Source: Mytilus trossulus
Lineage: Eukaryota; Mollusca; Bivalvia; Mytilida; Mytilidae
Length of the DNA: 64,000 nt
Direction of reading: 5' to 3'
NCBI RefSeq assembly: GCF_036588685.1
Contig: NC_086386.1
Span: 16,016,931-16,080,930, forward strand
Shown here: positions 36,840-49,455 of the stretch, piece by piece
How the letters are laid out: each line of letters opens with the position of its first letter
Position numbering within the stretch: the first letter of the stretch is position 1
Program-made: the position numbers and the translations under genes
The notes under the pieces: model-generated
Databases searched by the model: none
What the model saw: the letters and a program-made list of their open reading frames with translations, nothing else
Told to the model about the DNA's origin: nothing

Positions 36840-37715
36840 TCCTATCAATATGTTCTATACCTTTCTGTTTACATCGTTCACATTGCATACATCGCGATGT
36901 TAACAATATCGTGTCAACATCGTGTTTATATTGTGTATGTAGAGTCTATACCTTTCTGTTTACATCGTTCACTTCGCATACATCGCAATGTTAACAATAT
37001 CGTGTCAACATCGTGTTTATATTGTGTATGTATAGTCTATACCTTTCTATTTACATCGTTCACATCGTATACATCGCGATGTTGATAATATTGTGTCAAC
37101 ATCGTGTTTATATTGTATATATAGAGTCTATACCTTTATGTTTACATCGTTCACATCGTATACATCGCGATGTTGACAATATCGTGTCAACATCGTGTTT
37201 ATATTGTGTATGTAGAGTCTCTACCTTTCTGTTTACATCGTTCACATCGTATACATCGCAATGTTGACAATATCGTGTCAACATCGTGTTTATATTGTAA
37301 ATATATATATAAAGTATCTACCTTTCTGTTTACATCGTTCACATCGTATACATCGCGATGTTGACAATATTGTGTCAACATCGTGTTTATATTGTATATA
37401 TAGAGTCTATACCTTTATGTTTACATCGTTCACATAGTATACATGTACATCGCGATGTTGACAATATCGTGTCAACATCGTGTTTATATTGTATATATAT
37501 ATATATATATATATAAATTCTCTCCCTTTCTGTTTACATCGTTTACATCGCGATGTTGACAATATTGTGTCAACATCGTGTTTATATTGTATATATAGAG
37601 TCTATACCTTTGTGTTTACATCGTTCACATCGTATACATCGCGATGTTGAAAATATTTTTTGTGTCAACATCGTGTTTATATTGTATATAATGAGTCTAT
37701 ACCTTTATGTTTACA
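36840..37715 (+). repeat. Left subterminal array, nine 91-bp units
   Basis: The unit centre 'catcgcgatg' occurs at 36890, 36981, 37072, 37163, 37254, 37351, 37448, 37546 and 37637 (a few with one change). Spacing is 91 bp, stretched to 97-98 where a 'ta' run expands. Each unit holds the perfect palindrome 'acatcgcgatgt' and, just after it, a stem-loop with arms 'gttgaca' and 'tgtcaac'. Short open frames here are repeats read through and not genes. Confidence 0.85.
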
Positions 37716-37719
37716 TCGT

Positions 37720-39880
37720 GTTGTTTGTGCTGTATTTTGCGAAATTTGTTATAGTAATTTATTCATTATAAAAGGGGGATTTATCCGTTTTCGAACAACA
37801 ACTGAATATTGCTTTCAGCAGTTTTCATAAAACTTTGGTGAATTGGTCATACCTATTTATGTAAGCCCCCTTTAGAGTTTTATAGATTTTCGATTTTACG
37901 TTTCCGAAATATGGGGGTTTTATTCATTAAAAAAGGGAGGATTTTCCAGTTTTTGTACAATAACTCTAAAATGCTTCCACCAATTATCATACAACTTTGA
38001 TGAATTATTTATATCTGTTGATGTAAATTCCTTTTAGATTTTCATAAATTTCTAATATGAGATTGAGAAGTAATGAATCTCTCTGAAATTGTACCACAAG
38101 GTTTCATATCACAAATGAAAGGCTGAAATTGTACCACAAGGTTTCATATCACAAATGAAAGGCTGAAATTGAGTTTAGGGTGCATGTAATTGCTCAAAAC
38201 CTTCAGGAATTATGGGCCAAAAACAAGCATTTGCTAGTTTTACTATTTGACAATAACTTGTGTTTAAGTGTGTGGATCTATCTAAAAATGCACTACAAGA
38301 TTCCATACCACAAAGGAAAGGCTGGGATTGAGTTTTGGGGTAATTATTCTGAGAGGGTTGGAAAGGGGGGAGGGTGTCATATTTTGCACAATAGTTTTTT
38401 AAGACCTTCGATCACATATATTTTGTGTCAGAAACCTATATTATCTCAAATATTTGATGATCACAATCCAAACTCAGACAGTATCAAAATAGTGTGTCCA
38501 AACGTGTCCCAACTATTCATGATTCAACATCTGCGGGCGTATTAGGCTGCTCTCAGCGAATCTTTTTATTGTTGTTGTAGTTAATCAATAGTACCAACAT
38601 ATAGAACTAGGCATATCGTTTGATATTCCCACATTATTTGACGTCTATAGCGGTCTTATGTTTAACTTGCTGGTCCTACAGTGCGTTAACGACAGTTTGA
38701 AGAAATACAACAAAATATAAACTATTTTTGTGCCAATATTGTTTTTATTGTCAAAATAATGTTTTTATTGTCAAAATATTTTTTTTATTGTAAAAATTAT
38801 GAGGAACATATACAATTTAATACGGTGCTTTATTTTAGTAACGTTTATTATTTTAATAAACATGATTACTAGAGACGTAAGATGTCATAGAAACATTTGG
38901 GAAAGATGGACAACACTTTGATAATTTCTATCGTCACATGTAAAATAAATAACGATTTCAAATAGCACTTTAAACATAATTTACATCCAGTGGCTAGTTT
39001 AATGCAATATTCAGAATTAGAACATATTAATTTTGACCCTGCTTTGTATTAACCTGACAGGCTGAGTCGAAATTATTTATACATGTAGAATAGAAGACTA
39101 TAGTTATGACGTTTCCTGCATGTTATATGAAAATAATGAAAGTCGAAACTCATTGTTCTTATTTACAATACTCTGATGAACCAAGAAGGTTATCATATAA
39201 CCTCCGTGGATGAACAGAAAACTACAGATTCCGGAAGCTGTACGCTAACATTCTGTTACTATTGACCTAATAATATCCCTCTTCCCCTCCCCCAAAAAAA
39301 ATATACCATAAACCCAACATACAGCATCAACATCGCGACAATACGTTCCAAAAAAAGTATATGTCACATTCTTTGTTTTCAAGAAAATGGTTCTAGAGGG
39401 TACTTAATAATATTAAATATGCTATGAATTTCAAACGTTCTTACTGATTATGTGTTTTAAATAGAAACGTTCTTTTTTAATCATAAGGGTCTGGATAGAG
39501 GGTCATTCATTTATTAATATTAAGTTTGTGTTACCAATATTTTTATTCTTTATATTTTAGCACCTCATCATTCTCTAATCTTTTCTTCTTTTTTTTTGTT
39601 GACTTTTAGTCGGCAGTATTTATTCATTATTCTGTATTCCGTAAACCCCAATCCAATCAGACCCTTCCTTATAGGCACGTATTTTTAATTTAATTATAAC
39701 AGTTGTAAAAACATGATATGTTCATTATCATTTTCCTGCTTCAGTTGAACTTCCTTTGGGCGACTCGCTATCTTACAAATTAGCAACTTTTATGACGGAC
39801 TCGAAAACGGCAACGTCATAATACAGTCACGACACTTTAGCGGCACCGAAAACGATGCGTATAGTGTGATTTCCCTTTCA
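37720..39880. other. Core of the fold-back element
   Basis: It contains a direct 40-bp duplication at about 38083-38164 ('accacaaggtttcatatcac' is shared) and a 121-codon open frame at 38180-38545. That frame matches no family I know and has no catalytic motif for a transposase. The last kilobase is AT-rich. Confidence 0.4.
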
Positions 39881-39884
39881 CAAC

Positions 39885-40450
39885 GTCAACGATGTAAACA
39901 ATATCTAAGAGTTCAAACAATGTCAACAATGTTGACACAACATCGTGTTAGCATTGCAAACATCGCGATGTTAACGATGTCAACGATGTAAACAATGTAT
40001 AAGGGTTCAAACAATGTAAACGATGTTAACACGACATCGTGTTTACATTGTAAACATCGCGATGTTAACGATGTCAACTATGTAAACAATATATAATGGT
40101 TCAAACAATGTAAACGATGTTAACACGACATCGTGATTACATTGTAAACATCGTGATGTTAACGATGTCAACGATGTAAACAATATATAAGGATTCAAAC
40201 AATATAAACGATGTGAACACAACATCGTGTTTACATTGTAAACATTACGATGTTAACGATGTCAACGATGTAAACAATATATAAGAGTTCAAACAATGTA
40301 AACGATGTTGACACGATATCGTGTTTATATTGTATACATCGCAATGTTAACGATGTCAACGATGTAAACAATATATAAGGGTTCAAACAATGTAAACGAT
40401 GTTTACACGATATCGATTTAACATTGTAGATATCGCGATGTCGACAATAT
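39885..40450 (-). repeat. Right subterminal array, six 94-bp units
   Basis: Centres related to 'catcgcgatg' occur at 39961, 40055, 40149, 40243, 40337 and 40431, exactly 94 bp apart. Each unit has 'gatgtcaacgatgtaaac', a 'tataagggttc' type stretch, and 'cacgacatcgtgt'. In inverse orientation it shares the palindrome and the 'gatgt(c/t)aac' motifs with the left array. Confidence 0.85.
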
Positions 40451-40559
40451 TGAATAAACATCCTGCACTGGACATGAATGCATCTTTTGACCTTTAAAAA
40501 AAAATACTAGTGTATACGAACTTTTAATTCTTGGATATGATTTTTTCAAAACTTATTTA

Positions 40560-40960
40560 CAGAAATGTAACCTACAGTATAAAAAAGATGTGGTATTATG
40601 GAAAATGAGACAACTATCCACAAAAGACCAAAAAAAACAGTATCAGAAATAGATCATTAATCATGTTTGTATTGTTTTTGCTCTAGGTTTTTTTGTTTTA
40701 TCTGATATATTATATTTATTTCTGAATTCACGGTCTGAAATCGGTAATGTTCTAGTCTATCATATGTCAAGAAAAGAACATGTGACTATCTTTCATATTT
40801 GATCATTATAGGATTTACAAAAACTGCAATGAATCGATAATTGAAAAGGTGTGTACTTTAACCTATAATGGTTTACTTTTTAAATTGTTATTTGGATGGA
40901 GAGTTGTCTCATTGGCACTCACACCACATCTTCCTATATCTATGTGTAGGTTTTGGAAAA
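40560..40960. repeat. Inverted pair of short repeat tails
   Basis: 'aagatgtggtattatgg' with 'gagacaactatcc' at the left and 'gagttgtctcattggc' with 'accacatcttcc' at the right are inverse versions of the same tail. Together they could fold back over about 380 bp. Confidence 0.45.
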
Positions 40961-40989
40961 AGGTATTGCTAAAGCAGTCCGCTATTGTG

Positions 40990-42420
40990 TAATAGTTTAT
41001 AGTCAAATATGATTTTTGTGTTGGTTATAATAAGAGTTAACTGTTACGCGACAAGTATAAATGGTGAAGCAGGAACTGATGCCACTTCTGAAGCGTTACA
41101 GCTAAGTGGGGTCGTAGTACCTAATCTTTATTTATCTGTAGAATATTTTAAAACTATTTTCTTTTTTTCAAAAAATCATTGTTTTGGTCAGTACGTATGC
41201 GAAGTATGGCCTTTGCTTGCAAAATGCTACTTTTTTTTTCAATCGTAATGAATTTTTCAGTTTGGTATGTTCGAGACGTTTGATTAAGTAAGCATATTTT
41301 CAATAGTGTTATCTCTCCTTAACCAGTAATAGGATTTTCTGCATTACGTCATCAGCCCGTATTTGGTTAATATATTATTTTGACTGTTGATTGTTCTTTT
41401 GATTTATTGTGATAATTACATGAACATGTGTATAGGTAATATTCAGATACAAATCATTTCTAGAGGTACTTATTATATTGGATTGGTTTTAAGTGTGTGT
41501 ACAGCGCCAGTTTAATATGAAATTATTTTCAACGCCACTATTTTTTAACGGTCACACCGAGTTAAAAAGAAATGTTTTCATTTTTATACTCCGATACATG
41601 CTACATATAAGCCGTTTCCAAGTTTCGAGGTATTATATCTTATTATTGAATTTTCATTTAACAAATAACGGCAGATCTTTGATACCCTTACAAACGAGTC
41701 ACAACATTTCTTGACTTATAGCAAATAAAAACCATAGTATATATTGAAGCTTGCAAAATCGATAATATATCATCAGTTTAATTGCATTAACACTTGGTTA
41801 AAACTCCACGATGAATGTATACCTCCACCTGTCATAAGATAATTCCTTCCCTAAAGACTGTTGATGGTTTGTCCACCAGAATCGATCGTTGATTATTTTC
41901 TAATACTTTAAACTGTATGTTAAACATATAATTAAGATACATTGATACATATTTTTAATCCAACAATGGCGCTTTGAATAGAATAGGACAATCATTAATT
42001 TATAAATAAAGAAATTCATTAAACAAACATTTATATTTTGTGATATATATTAAAATCAAAGCAAAAACTATAAATACAATGTGGTATAATGGCATAAGTT
42101 TCAAAGCATTTTGTTCATGGAGTAGAGGAGATAACTACTACTCCAAAATAGCATTGGTAACATATAATTGTATGAATGAGAAAACTATACTTGTTGAATG
42201 AATGTTAAAAACGCTAAGTTGTGTTTTTCCCACTCAAATGAAAGATATTGGAAATAGTATACTTGCCAATGAGACATCTAGCAATTAAAGTCTAAAAGAC
42301 GTGCACGTCAATCTTTTATTATCACGCTTACTATTTTGTTGTAGAGTTTTAGCGGATGTATGCTTCTGGTTTTTTTTTCGTTATTTTCGTTTTCGGTTGT
42401 TTTTTAAACGAAAATAATTT
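40990..42420. other. Unit 1 intergenic DNA matched in unit 2
   Basis: It matches 51.63-53.11 kb ('gcagtccgctattgtgt', 'cagcaggaactgatg', 'tagctaagtggggtcg', 'ggtggaggtat' inverse). The open frame at 41009-41248 is broken early in the unit 2 copy, so it is not supported as a gene. Confidence 0.5.
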
Positions 42421-42597
42421 CCTGTCAATAACTATGAATTAACTGTTTAAAAAACTCTGCATGTTTGAAATACAAAGGCTTTTCTACTTTGGAATGGATT
42501 ACTTTAGCAATATTTGGGAAAGCGTTTAGGAATGTTTGGTACTCAATGCTCTTACACTTCGTACTTTATTTAACCTTTTTAACATGTTTTGATTCGA

Positions 42598-42643
42598 GCG
42601 TCACTGATCAGTCTATTGTAGACGAAAAGCGCGTCTAGCGCAA
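42598..42643 (+). repeat. Hammerhead relic
   Basis: 'gcgtcactgatcagtct' with 'gtagacgaaa' keeps stem II, but the core CUGAUGA reads CUGAUCA and stem III is altered ('agcgcgtc'), so it should not cleave. Confidence 0.5.
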
Positions 42644-43423
42644 GTATTAAATTTCAATCCTGGTATATATGATGAGTCTATTAATAAAAACGAAAATAGA
42701 AATACAAATGATATACTAGTATCCAGATATTCTAAAGTATATCTCAACGTTTAAATAATAGTCTCGATAGTGGCCCATTTCCCTATGAATACACCTGCGT
42801 CGGAGACCTATGTGACCTTATCATATAACTTTATAAATACTCAAATACTACCTTACATGTCCTCATAACAATGGACGTGGATTTTAAATGGATCAAATCT
42901 TTTAAATCTCTCAAAATTGATTTATATCTGTTTATTCAAATTGTCCAATAAAATATATTTTATGTTTAAATTTAACCTTCTTCTTCATGTTCTTCTGTGA
43001 ATATAAGTTCTATAATGGAAAGGGAAGGATATAATTCGAAAATGTCATTGGTGAGTAAAAAGAGAAAAAAAAACCCAACATCATGATATGAAAATGAAAA
43101 TTAAGGAATATCATTGATTCCAGAAAATGTATTGATGATAAAAGTACAATGTGTACAAACAAGACGAACATTTATAAGTATGTAAGTAGTGCATAGCATA
43201 AAAAATATCCGATACATTTAATGGAACAATCCTTTCATATTCATGGTGATAATTGGGAAAAGTGTTGGGAGAAAATTGTGTTTTAATTTTTATTTCATTC
43301 TATACACACCTCTTTTTTGTTCGGCAAAATGTTTATAGTCGTTTACATTTAAGTAAGGTTCAATTTTGAGGTCTTTCCAAGCCAAACTATTCACTCACAT
43401 TCCTCATCAAATATGACACTATG

Positions 43424-44517
43424 CAGTCCGGATTCTACTTCGTCAAAATTATCTCTCCATTACGCCAGTTCATTTTCACAATCGTAGAAATGGAAGCTAT
43501 TGTAGGAATGACGCGCTGCCAATTTTGCTCTTGAAAACCGGTAAATTTATCCTCATAGCACCATTTCGGTCCTTATATGTCAGTTGTATTTTAAAAGACA
43601 AATGTATCTACTAGCTAATGAGCACCAGTTAGTGATCTTGTCTGCATTGATTCAACTTAAAACTATTGTCTGATCAGTTGTCGGGTGTAATTTTCTAAAA
43701 TTCATTAACATTTAAAAAAAATCTAATTAAATATTTCGTGGAAGGGCAGACTAAAAAATTTCAGTGGTTGTTGATTATAACCCCTTGTTATCACACACAA
43801 TTTTTTTTTTTTTTTCGAAGATATGCATTTTCATCATCCAACTTAAAAGACTGTCGTCAAGTACTTTTAGTAAAAAAATAGCTATTCGAACACACCTACT
43901 CTGTTTTTGTGATTACTAAGAAAGGTATTTCACTTGACCCATATATTTCGTCATTTCGTACTGTGATTTTTTTTATGTTATAAAGTCAACATGTAGCTTT
44001 GATATATAAAAATGATAGCATCTGAAGCTAGATGATATATCAAATACTCTTGCTTTGTACGTTTTAAAGACAAAATATACACCTCAAACACGCCCTAACA
44101 TAAATATTTTTTTTCTTTTCGATACAATGGTTAATCATTTTCGGGAAATTTTGTTTGAGTCACATAATGGAAGGGCAGACACGAAAATTACTGAACTAAT
44201 AGATTAATATGTTCTCCGTCCGTTTTTAAAACATAAATCGGAGGTTATGCATTTTCTACATCCGACTTGATAGATACCCATGTCGTCGACTTGATATCTA
44301 ATTGTTCTGTTACTATGTAATAGATAAATTGAAAACTTATGCAAATGGTGTTTTTAAAATGAAACACTTGGTAATTGAGAAGAAAATTGTCGTTTTATTT
44401 GTTTCTATTAACTTTTAAATTTTTTTGTTACTATAGTAAACATTACAGTAATAATTTATCGCCTTCTCAAACAAAGAGCTTTGATTCTTTTTTCTATTTC
44501 AACTGGGTTTCCGCCTG
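43424..44517. mobile_element. 1.1 kb DNA-transposon-like insertion with empty site
   Basis: 'tatg' is repeated on both sides (43420-43423 and 44518-44521). Ends are 'cagtccggattc' and, inverted, 'caggcggaaacc'. The matching place in unit 1 has a single 'tatg' (23418-23421) followed by the same 'gacatcaaatgttg' DNA, so this is a true insertion. Superfamily unclear: CAG ends with a 4-bp duplication. Confidence 0.6.
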
Positions 44518-45539
44518 TATGATCAAGACATCAAATGTTGTAGCTCACTATCAACTTTCGTGCGTCCGAAGCGCTCCTCGGGTATAACCTTCACCTGGAA
44601 CGCTCAAACCAACATATTTGCAATCCATGGATTTATGAGAAACGTTTTGTACATGTACATGTACATGATGGACCTTAAAAAGAATGCACCATTCTAATTA
44701 AATCCCTTTTACCTAATAATAAGAACTATAGTTGTAACAATACTTGACTTATCAAAATGTTATTCGTCACAAGTTTTTTTTTTTTTTAAATATTGCTGGA
44801 TTTGGTAAAGTATCGTACCGAACAGTATTGGCAATATGAGACATGAATAACACTGTATCCGCGATTGTTTTTTTTACAATTTTAAAAGGTTTTAAACATC
44901 ATGACTTTTCAATATCATAGTATTCATACCATATATCTCTAATGACCCAGTTGTGTATCGAAGGTTCAATTCTGTTTTTCATCCTTTGTGGTTAAACTAA
45001 ACCCATTGATAAATCCTTGGTTAAATGATTGAGATGTAACCTTGCTTCGGACCTTGGTTATAATTTTAACCATAGAATATTGTCAACCAAAAGTACAATT
45101 ACCTACTGGTTATACGATTGATAAGGTTAATTAATGTCTGGTTAAAAAGTTTTCTACGATAATTAATCCTAATCTTATTATAAAGTTTTTCAGTCTCCTA
45201 TTTTATAGCAAGTTTTACTAGAATAGAAATTTACATTTTTTTCTGACTAGAAACAAATTCACTCCATGAGAATTGATTGAACAAAAAAAGGTTTAATGAA
45301 CTCATATGCTGAATACCTTATTGTTTTTAACAAGTTACTATTGACTGATCAAACATTTCTTCTATGACTCGTAAAAAAAGTGTTGATAATGTTACTATGA
45401 TTTGACGTTTAGTGGTACGTAACAGAGGATAAAAAATATTGTTGCACAAAGGATTTTAACCTTTCTTTACGTATCAATTGGTTGAACAATTTAAGTAGCG
45501 TTTATATCCAACCTAGGATTGTAAGTACTTAGTGCATTT

Positions 45540-45615
45540 TAGTAATCGTTAGGCTGTCAACACAAAGGTTCGAGTTCGAATGTCACTCGTTACATGTTGG
45601 TTCGATTGTGATCTA
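45540..45615 (+). repeat. tRNA-like relic upstream of BTB copy B
   Basis: It is the partner of 31045-31140 ('aggctgtcaacacaaagg', 'ttcgagttcgaatgtc', 'ggttcgattgtg'). It was present before the duplication of the two units. Confidence 0.35.
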
Positions 45616-45732
45616 ACATGCACTTTACTACGATAGCCTACTTCTCTTAGGGTAAACATCAGTATCTGTAAGGGTACGATTTTCAGGAAGATTTTAATTA
45701 TAATCTAATTTGAAGTAAAAACATTTTTATAG

Positions 45733-48177
45733 GAAACACAGTTTAGCACAGAAAGCAACAATGAGGTCAGCTGTATCCAAGGCGAAACGGAAGCACCATA
45801 CTTATCAGAGGATCAACAAAACGACAGTATTGTGTCCTGTCTATCAAATATCTGTTTAAATGAGGACCTCGCCGATGTTTATTTCAGTTTTCCAGCAGAG
45901 GAGTCGATACGATAGCCAGCTCATAAAATGGTGCTGTCCATGAGAAGTCCGGTATTTAAAGGAATGTTTTATGGAACATTTCCACAAGAGAACGGAGACG
46001 TTGACATAATGGATATTAAACCCAGTACATTCAATTTGATGTTAAGGTAATTCCTTGTAATATTAAACATAAAAAATCCTAAGATGTTTACAATGCAATG
46101 AAGTCTATAGAGTAAAATGATTATAAGAATGTAAAACACCTTTTCCCAATTGATTTAATTTCACATTGATTATGTTTTAATTGATTCGTCTATGCTTTTG
46201 TAGCTATTACTTATTGTACAAATAATTATTCGAATTAACCACGAGACATTAGAATAATAAATACACCTCGACAAAAGTTAAGCAACACCGGATAAATTTT
46301 CAGAATCGGTTTTTTACTGAATTCATAACTAATCGATATATGTAAACAATGAACTGAATTTGTATTTTTATAAGATTACATATAGAATGTTAATTGAAAA
46401 GTGTATGTTTGGACTGTTTTCATGATTTAACTTTTGGGCAAAGGGTTGTAAAATGGCAAAAAAAAAAAATATACAAAAATAAAGTTTCAACTGATACTGA
46501 AGTTTTTGAAAAATGTGCCCTACACTAAAGACAATATTCTTTTCAAACTCTAGAATGACAATTAAAGTATAATTTAGGTCAATAACGAGTATATCCTCCA
46601 CGCTTCCGGGAAACATATTCCACACGTCAATTGATTTATCTCCAAGCTTACAAATTGTCTTGTGATTGTCGAATATGGCAGTAGTCAAACCTAATTTTAA
46701 AATATATTATGGTCGTTATCGGAAACATTTTAAGAATCGACGTGTGGATGATTTTATTAACCGTTTAGAACGCCAGGTCTTTGTCATGTATTTTGTTCAA
46801 AAAGACCACGAGCGACAGTATATGTACTCAATATCGTATGAGGTCTATGAACACTTAAATTACAAGTATTGACTAAGACAATCGTCATGTGCACTCTGCA
46901 AAGACTTTGTGAAATAGGATGGGTTACTATTTTTACGTAGTCTGGCTTATTATTCCTAGACAATGTAACTCTGAAACCTTTCCGCTGCGATTTTTTTATA
47001 ACATGATATTAAGTTCTTAAAAGTAGTACAATGATGTTTTTCTTGTAGGTACATTTATACAGACAAAGTACAGTTAACAGGACAGATAGTTATCAAGTTG
47101 TTATATGCAGCACAAAAGTATCAACTGCAATCCTTGCTTACTTTATGCGAAACGTATTTGCGTAACAATCTTTGGATAAGGAGTGCCTGTACTATTTACA
47201 GCAAAACAAAGCTTTTTTCATTAGAAACACTTAAAAAAGACACGCTTCAGTATATTGCATTGAATGCTGCAGAAATTTTTGAAGATGAAGATTTTTTGGC
47301 TGTTCCTGCAAATGATTTAGTGGATATTCTGATGCTTGAGTCAATCAATATAAGTGAAGTAAAATTGTTCCAGTCTATTCTCAAATGGGTTGATACGAAA
47401 TTGGGGAAAGCCCAAAAACTTATTACAGGACAAAATAGAAGAGATATTATGTTATCTTCTGGAATTTTATACCTAATAGCATTCCCGTCACTTAGCATTG
47501 ATGACTTTACCAAAAAAGTTGTAACTTCTGGAGTACTATCTGATGAAGAGCAACTTCAGCTTTTCAAAGCTATTACAATGAATGAGGTAACTATGTGGAC
47601 AAAATTCCGCGTCAAGCCACGAAGCATCAACAAGGTTATAAAAATAGCAATCGAAGATATAATTCCGTCTTTCGAAGCAACGTATCGGAGCAGGAGCACA
47701 ATGAATGAGGATAACTCCTTACATAGAACACAAAACATATATCTTAGAGTTTCAGGAAGAATTAGGGTAGTTTCTGCAATCGTCAAGCCTAAATTTATAC
47801 GTGTTGGTCCAGGTTATGAATGTATTGTGGCGTGCACATTCAGAGGGAAAACAGTAGATCAAAAATATACGTATGGAGAAAACTGCATCATACACATCGA
47901 TGAAGAATTTACATCAAATGATACACGGAATATTGTTTTCGAAATCAATGATGAAAGACAAGAAAGAATACCACCAAATAATTTGTTTCGAACTTCTAGA
48001 AGCTACCTACCTTCACAACATGTGCAGTATTAGATTTTACCAAATACCTATAACATCGGACGGAATCAACGAAAACTAAACTGGTCTCAGTATTTTACGC
48101 CTGGAAAAAATAGAGTTGATTTTAGTTTAGAAGGCATTTACTTAGTAGACGCTTTCGAAGTGGTCGAACTTGATTAG
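45733..48177 (+). pseudogene. BTB-BACK-PHR gene, copy B (BTBD6-like), two nonsense changes
   Basis: Exon 1 is 45733-46046 (314 nt, the same length as in copy A; acceptor TTTTTATAG, donor GTAATT). Exon 2 is 47049-48177 (acceptor TTCTTGTAG, phase 2). Exon 2 encodes the end of BTB, BACK (KWVDTKLG near 47.39 kb) and the PHR region (FRVKPRS near 47.60 kb; VVELD end). TAG at 45913-45915 replaces the Tyr codon found in copy A, just before the conserved PAHKMVLSMRSP block. A second TAG at 48031-48033 replaces the Gln codon of copy A. Downstream codons stay in frame to the normal stop. As with copy A, an upstream first exon is implied but not identified. The rest is well preserved, so the loss looks recent. 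Confidence 0.8.
46230..46995. mobile_element. Insertion in the copy B intron, possibly a DNA-transposon fragment
   Basis: It starts 'cacctcgacaaaagttaagc' and contains a 'cgagtatatcctccacgc' stretch that reminds me of Tc1/mariner-type ends, but no inverse of the left end is seen on the right. The two opposing open frames (46368-46688 minus, 46666-46872 plus) have no recognisable domain. Absent from copy A. Confidence 0.35.
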
Positions 48178-48236
48178 TAAACGTTCTGAATGCTTCTTCA
48201 TTTGAATACATTTTTTTTATATGCAACCTTCAGAAA

Positions 48237-49455
48237 CATATTTTCTTCTTGAACGTGTCGAATCCGTCTAACGTAACAATATGATGTTACTCATAACCAA
48301 CATTGCCAAGGTGATGAAGGACGCTGAAATGTGTTCTTTCTAAAACCCCAATTCATAGTTGACATACTGAAAACGCCAAAGCTCGTACAGCCCAAAACGA
48401 AAATAAATCGCTGTCCTATAATATCTAGGAAAACCACACTAATTTTGTATTTGTATGAATATTTTTTCAAGACGGAGCACCCATGTCTAACAAATAAACA
48501 AATATGGTGCAATTAATTTGTGAAAGAAAGAGTTATATAAAAATTGTGTTTGTTTTCTTTTTCCTTGTTTTGTTTCATTTGAAAATCGTGCAGTCACGAG
48601 TGTTAAACTGTATTGAAATATGAAATACAATATCTCGTGGGTGCTGTCAGCCGGTCAAAGTTATGCACTCTTTTGCGCGTCTGGCGTACTTAATTATAAT
48701 CCTAGTACCTTTTGATAACTATTGAATAAAATTGAGAATTGAAATGGGAAATGAATCAAAGAGACAACAACCCGACCATAGAAAAAAACAACAGAAGGTC
48801 ACCAATAGGTCTTCAATGTAACGTGAATTTCCCGCACCCGGAAACGTCCTTCAGCTGGCCCCTAAACAAAAATATACTAGTTCAGTGATAATGAACGCCA
48901 TACTTTTTTCCGAAGTGTACACAAGAAACTAAAATTAAAATAATACAAGACTAACAAAGACCAGATGCTCCTGACTTGGGACAGGCGCACAAATGTGGCG
49001 GTTAAGCATGTTTATGAGATCTCAACCCTCCCCCTATACCTCTAGACAATGAAAAAAAGTAAACGCATAACAGTACGTTCATTTAAAATTCAATTCAAGA
49101 GAAGTCCGATTCTGATGCCAGAAGATGTAACCAAAGAAAATAAAACAAAATGGCAATTATACATAAATGACAACAGCAGTTAACTGGCATGCCAGCTCCA
49201 GACTTCAATTAAAATGATTGAAAGAATATGATTTCATCATATGAATATCAGGCACAATCCTTCCCGTTAGGGGTCTAGTATTATACCATCATAGCATAAT
49301 ATGAGAAGAACATTACCCGTGTCATACCAACAACTGGTTTTTGAATAAATGTGAATAAATAAATTCAAAACCACAAAAATACTGGAAACTCAAAACGAAA
49401 AGTCCCTTATCAAATGGCAAAATCAAATGACAAAACACATTAAACAAATAGACAA
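48237..49455 (+). repeat. 1.2 kb tandem duplication, copy 1
   Basis: It starts 'cttgaacgtgtcgaatccg' and is repeated 1218 bp downstream with few differences for about 620 bp. It includes an R1 copy at 48.73-49.24 kb, a 3'-half hammerhead relic ('gcgcgtctggcgtac', 48.67 kb) and an R2 copy at its end. Confidence 0.75.

Larger units (their letters stand above)
36756..40481. mobile_element. 3.7 kb fold-back element with inverted subterminal arrays
   Basis: A 9-bp direct repeat 'atcttttga' flanks it (36747-36755 and 40482-40490). The ends are inverted: 'atgtccagtgcacgatg' on the left and 'atgtccagtgcaggatg' as the inverse of the right. Inside lie an array of nine 91-bp units (left), a 2.1 kb core, and an array of six 94-bp units in inverted orientation (right). 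Unit 2 of the segmental duplication lacks it. A 9-bp target duplication with long structured ends is what Mutator-like (MULE) elements show, but no transposase was found, so the superfamily is inference and the element is non-autonomous. Confidence 0.7.
22470..42425 (+). repeat. Segmental duplication, unit 1 (carries BTB copy A)
   Basis: Three blocks match unit 2 (42468-53120) in the same order and orientation. These are 22.69-24.24 kb with 42.67-45.29 kb, 30.81-34.62 kb (BTB copy A and its upstream DNA) with 45.33-48.20 kb, and 40.66-42.42 kb with 51.42-53.11 kb. The match includes non-coding DNA, so the whole locus was copied head to tail. Unit 1 is longer because of the 24.3-30.8 kb segment and the 3.7 kb fold-back element. 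Boundaries are approximate. Confidence 0.7.

Noticed and set aside
36752..37771. A series of 60-84 codon frames rich in Tyr, Cys and His
   Set aside because: They are read-through of the 91-bp array units in several frames and on both strands.
38180..38545. 121-codon frame as a transposase or cargo gene of the fold-back element
   Set aside because: No DDE/D spacing, no zinc finger and no family recognised; partly overlaps low-complexity DNA.
40043..40461. Minus-strand frames over the right array
   Set aside because: Same reason: tandem array units without stops, no domain.
41009..41248. Frame starting with a hydrophobic stretch like a signal peptide
   Set aside because: The corresponding sequence in unit 2 (about 51.67 kb) has an early stop, and no downstream exon was found.
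47247..47786. Minus-strand frames over BTB copy B
   Set aside because: They are antisense shadows of the conserved BACK and PHR coding exon.
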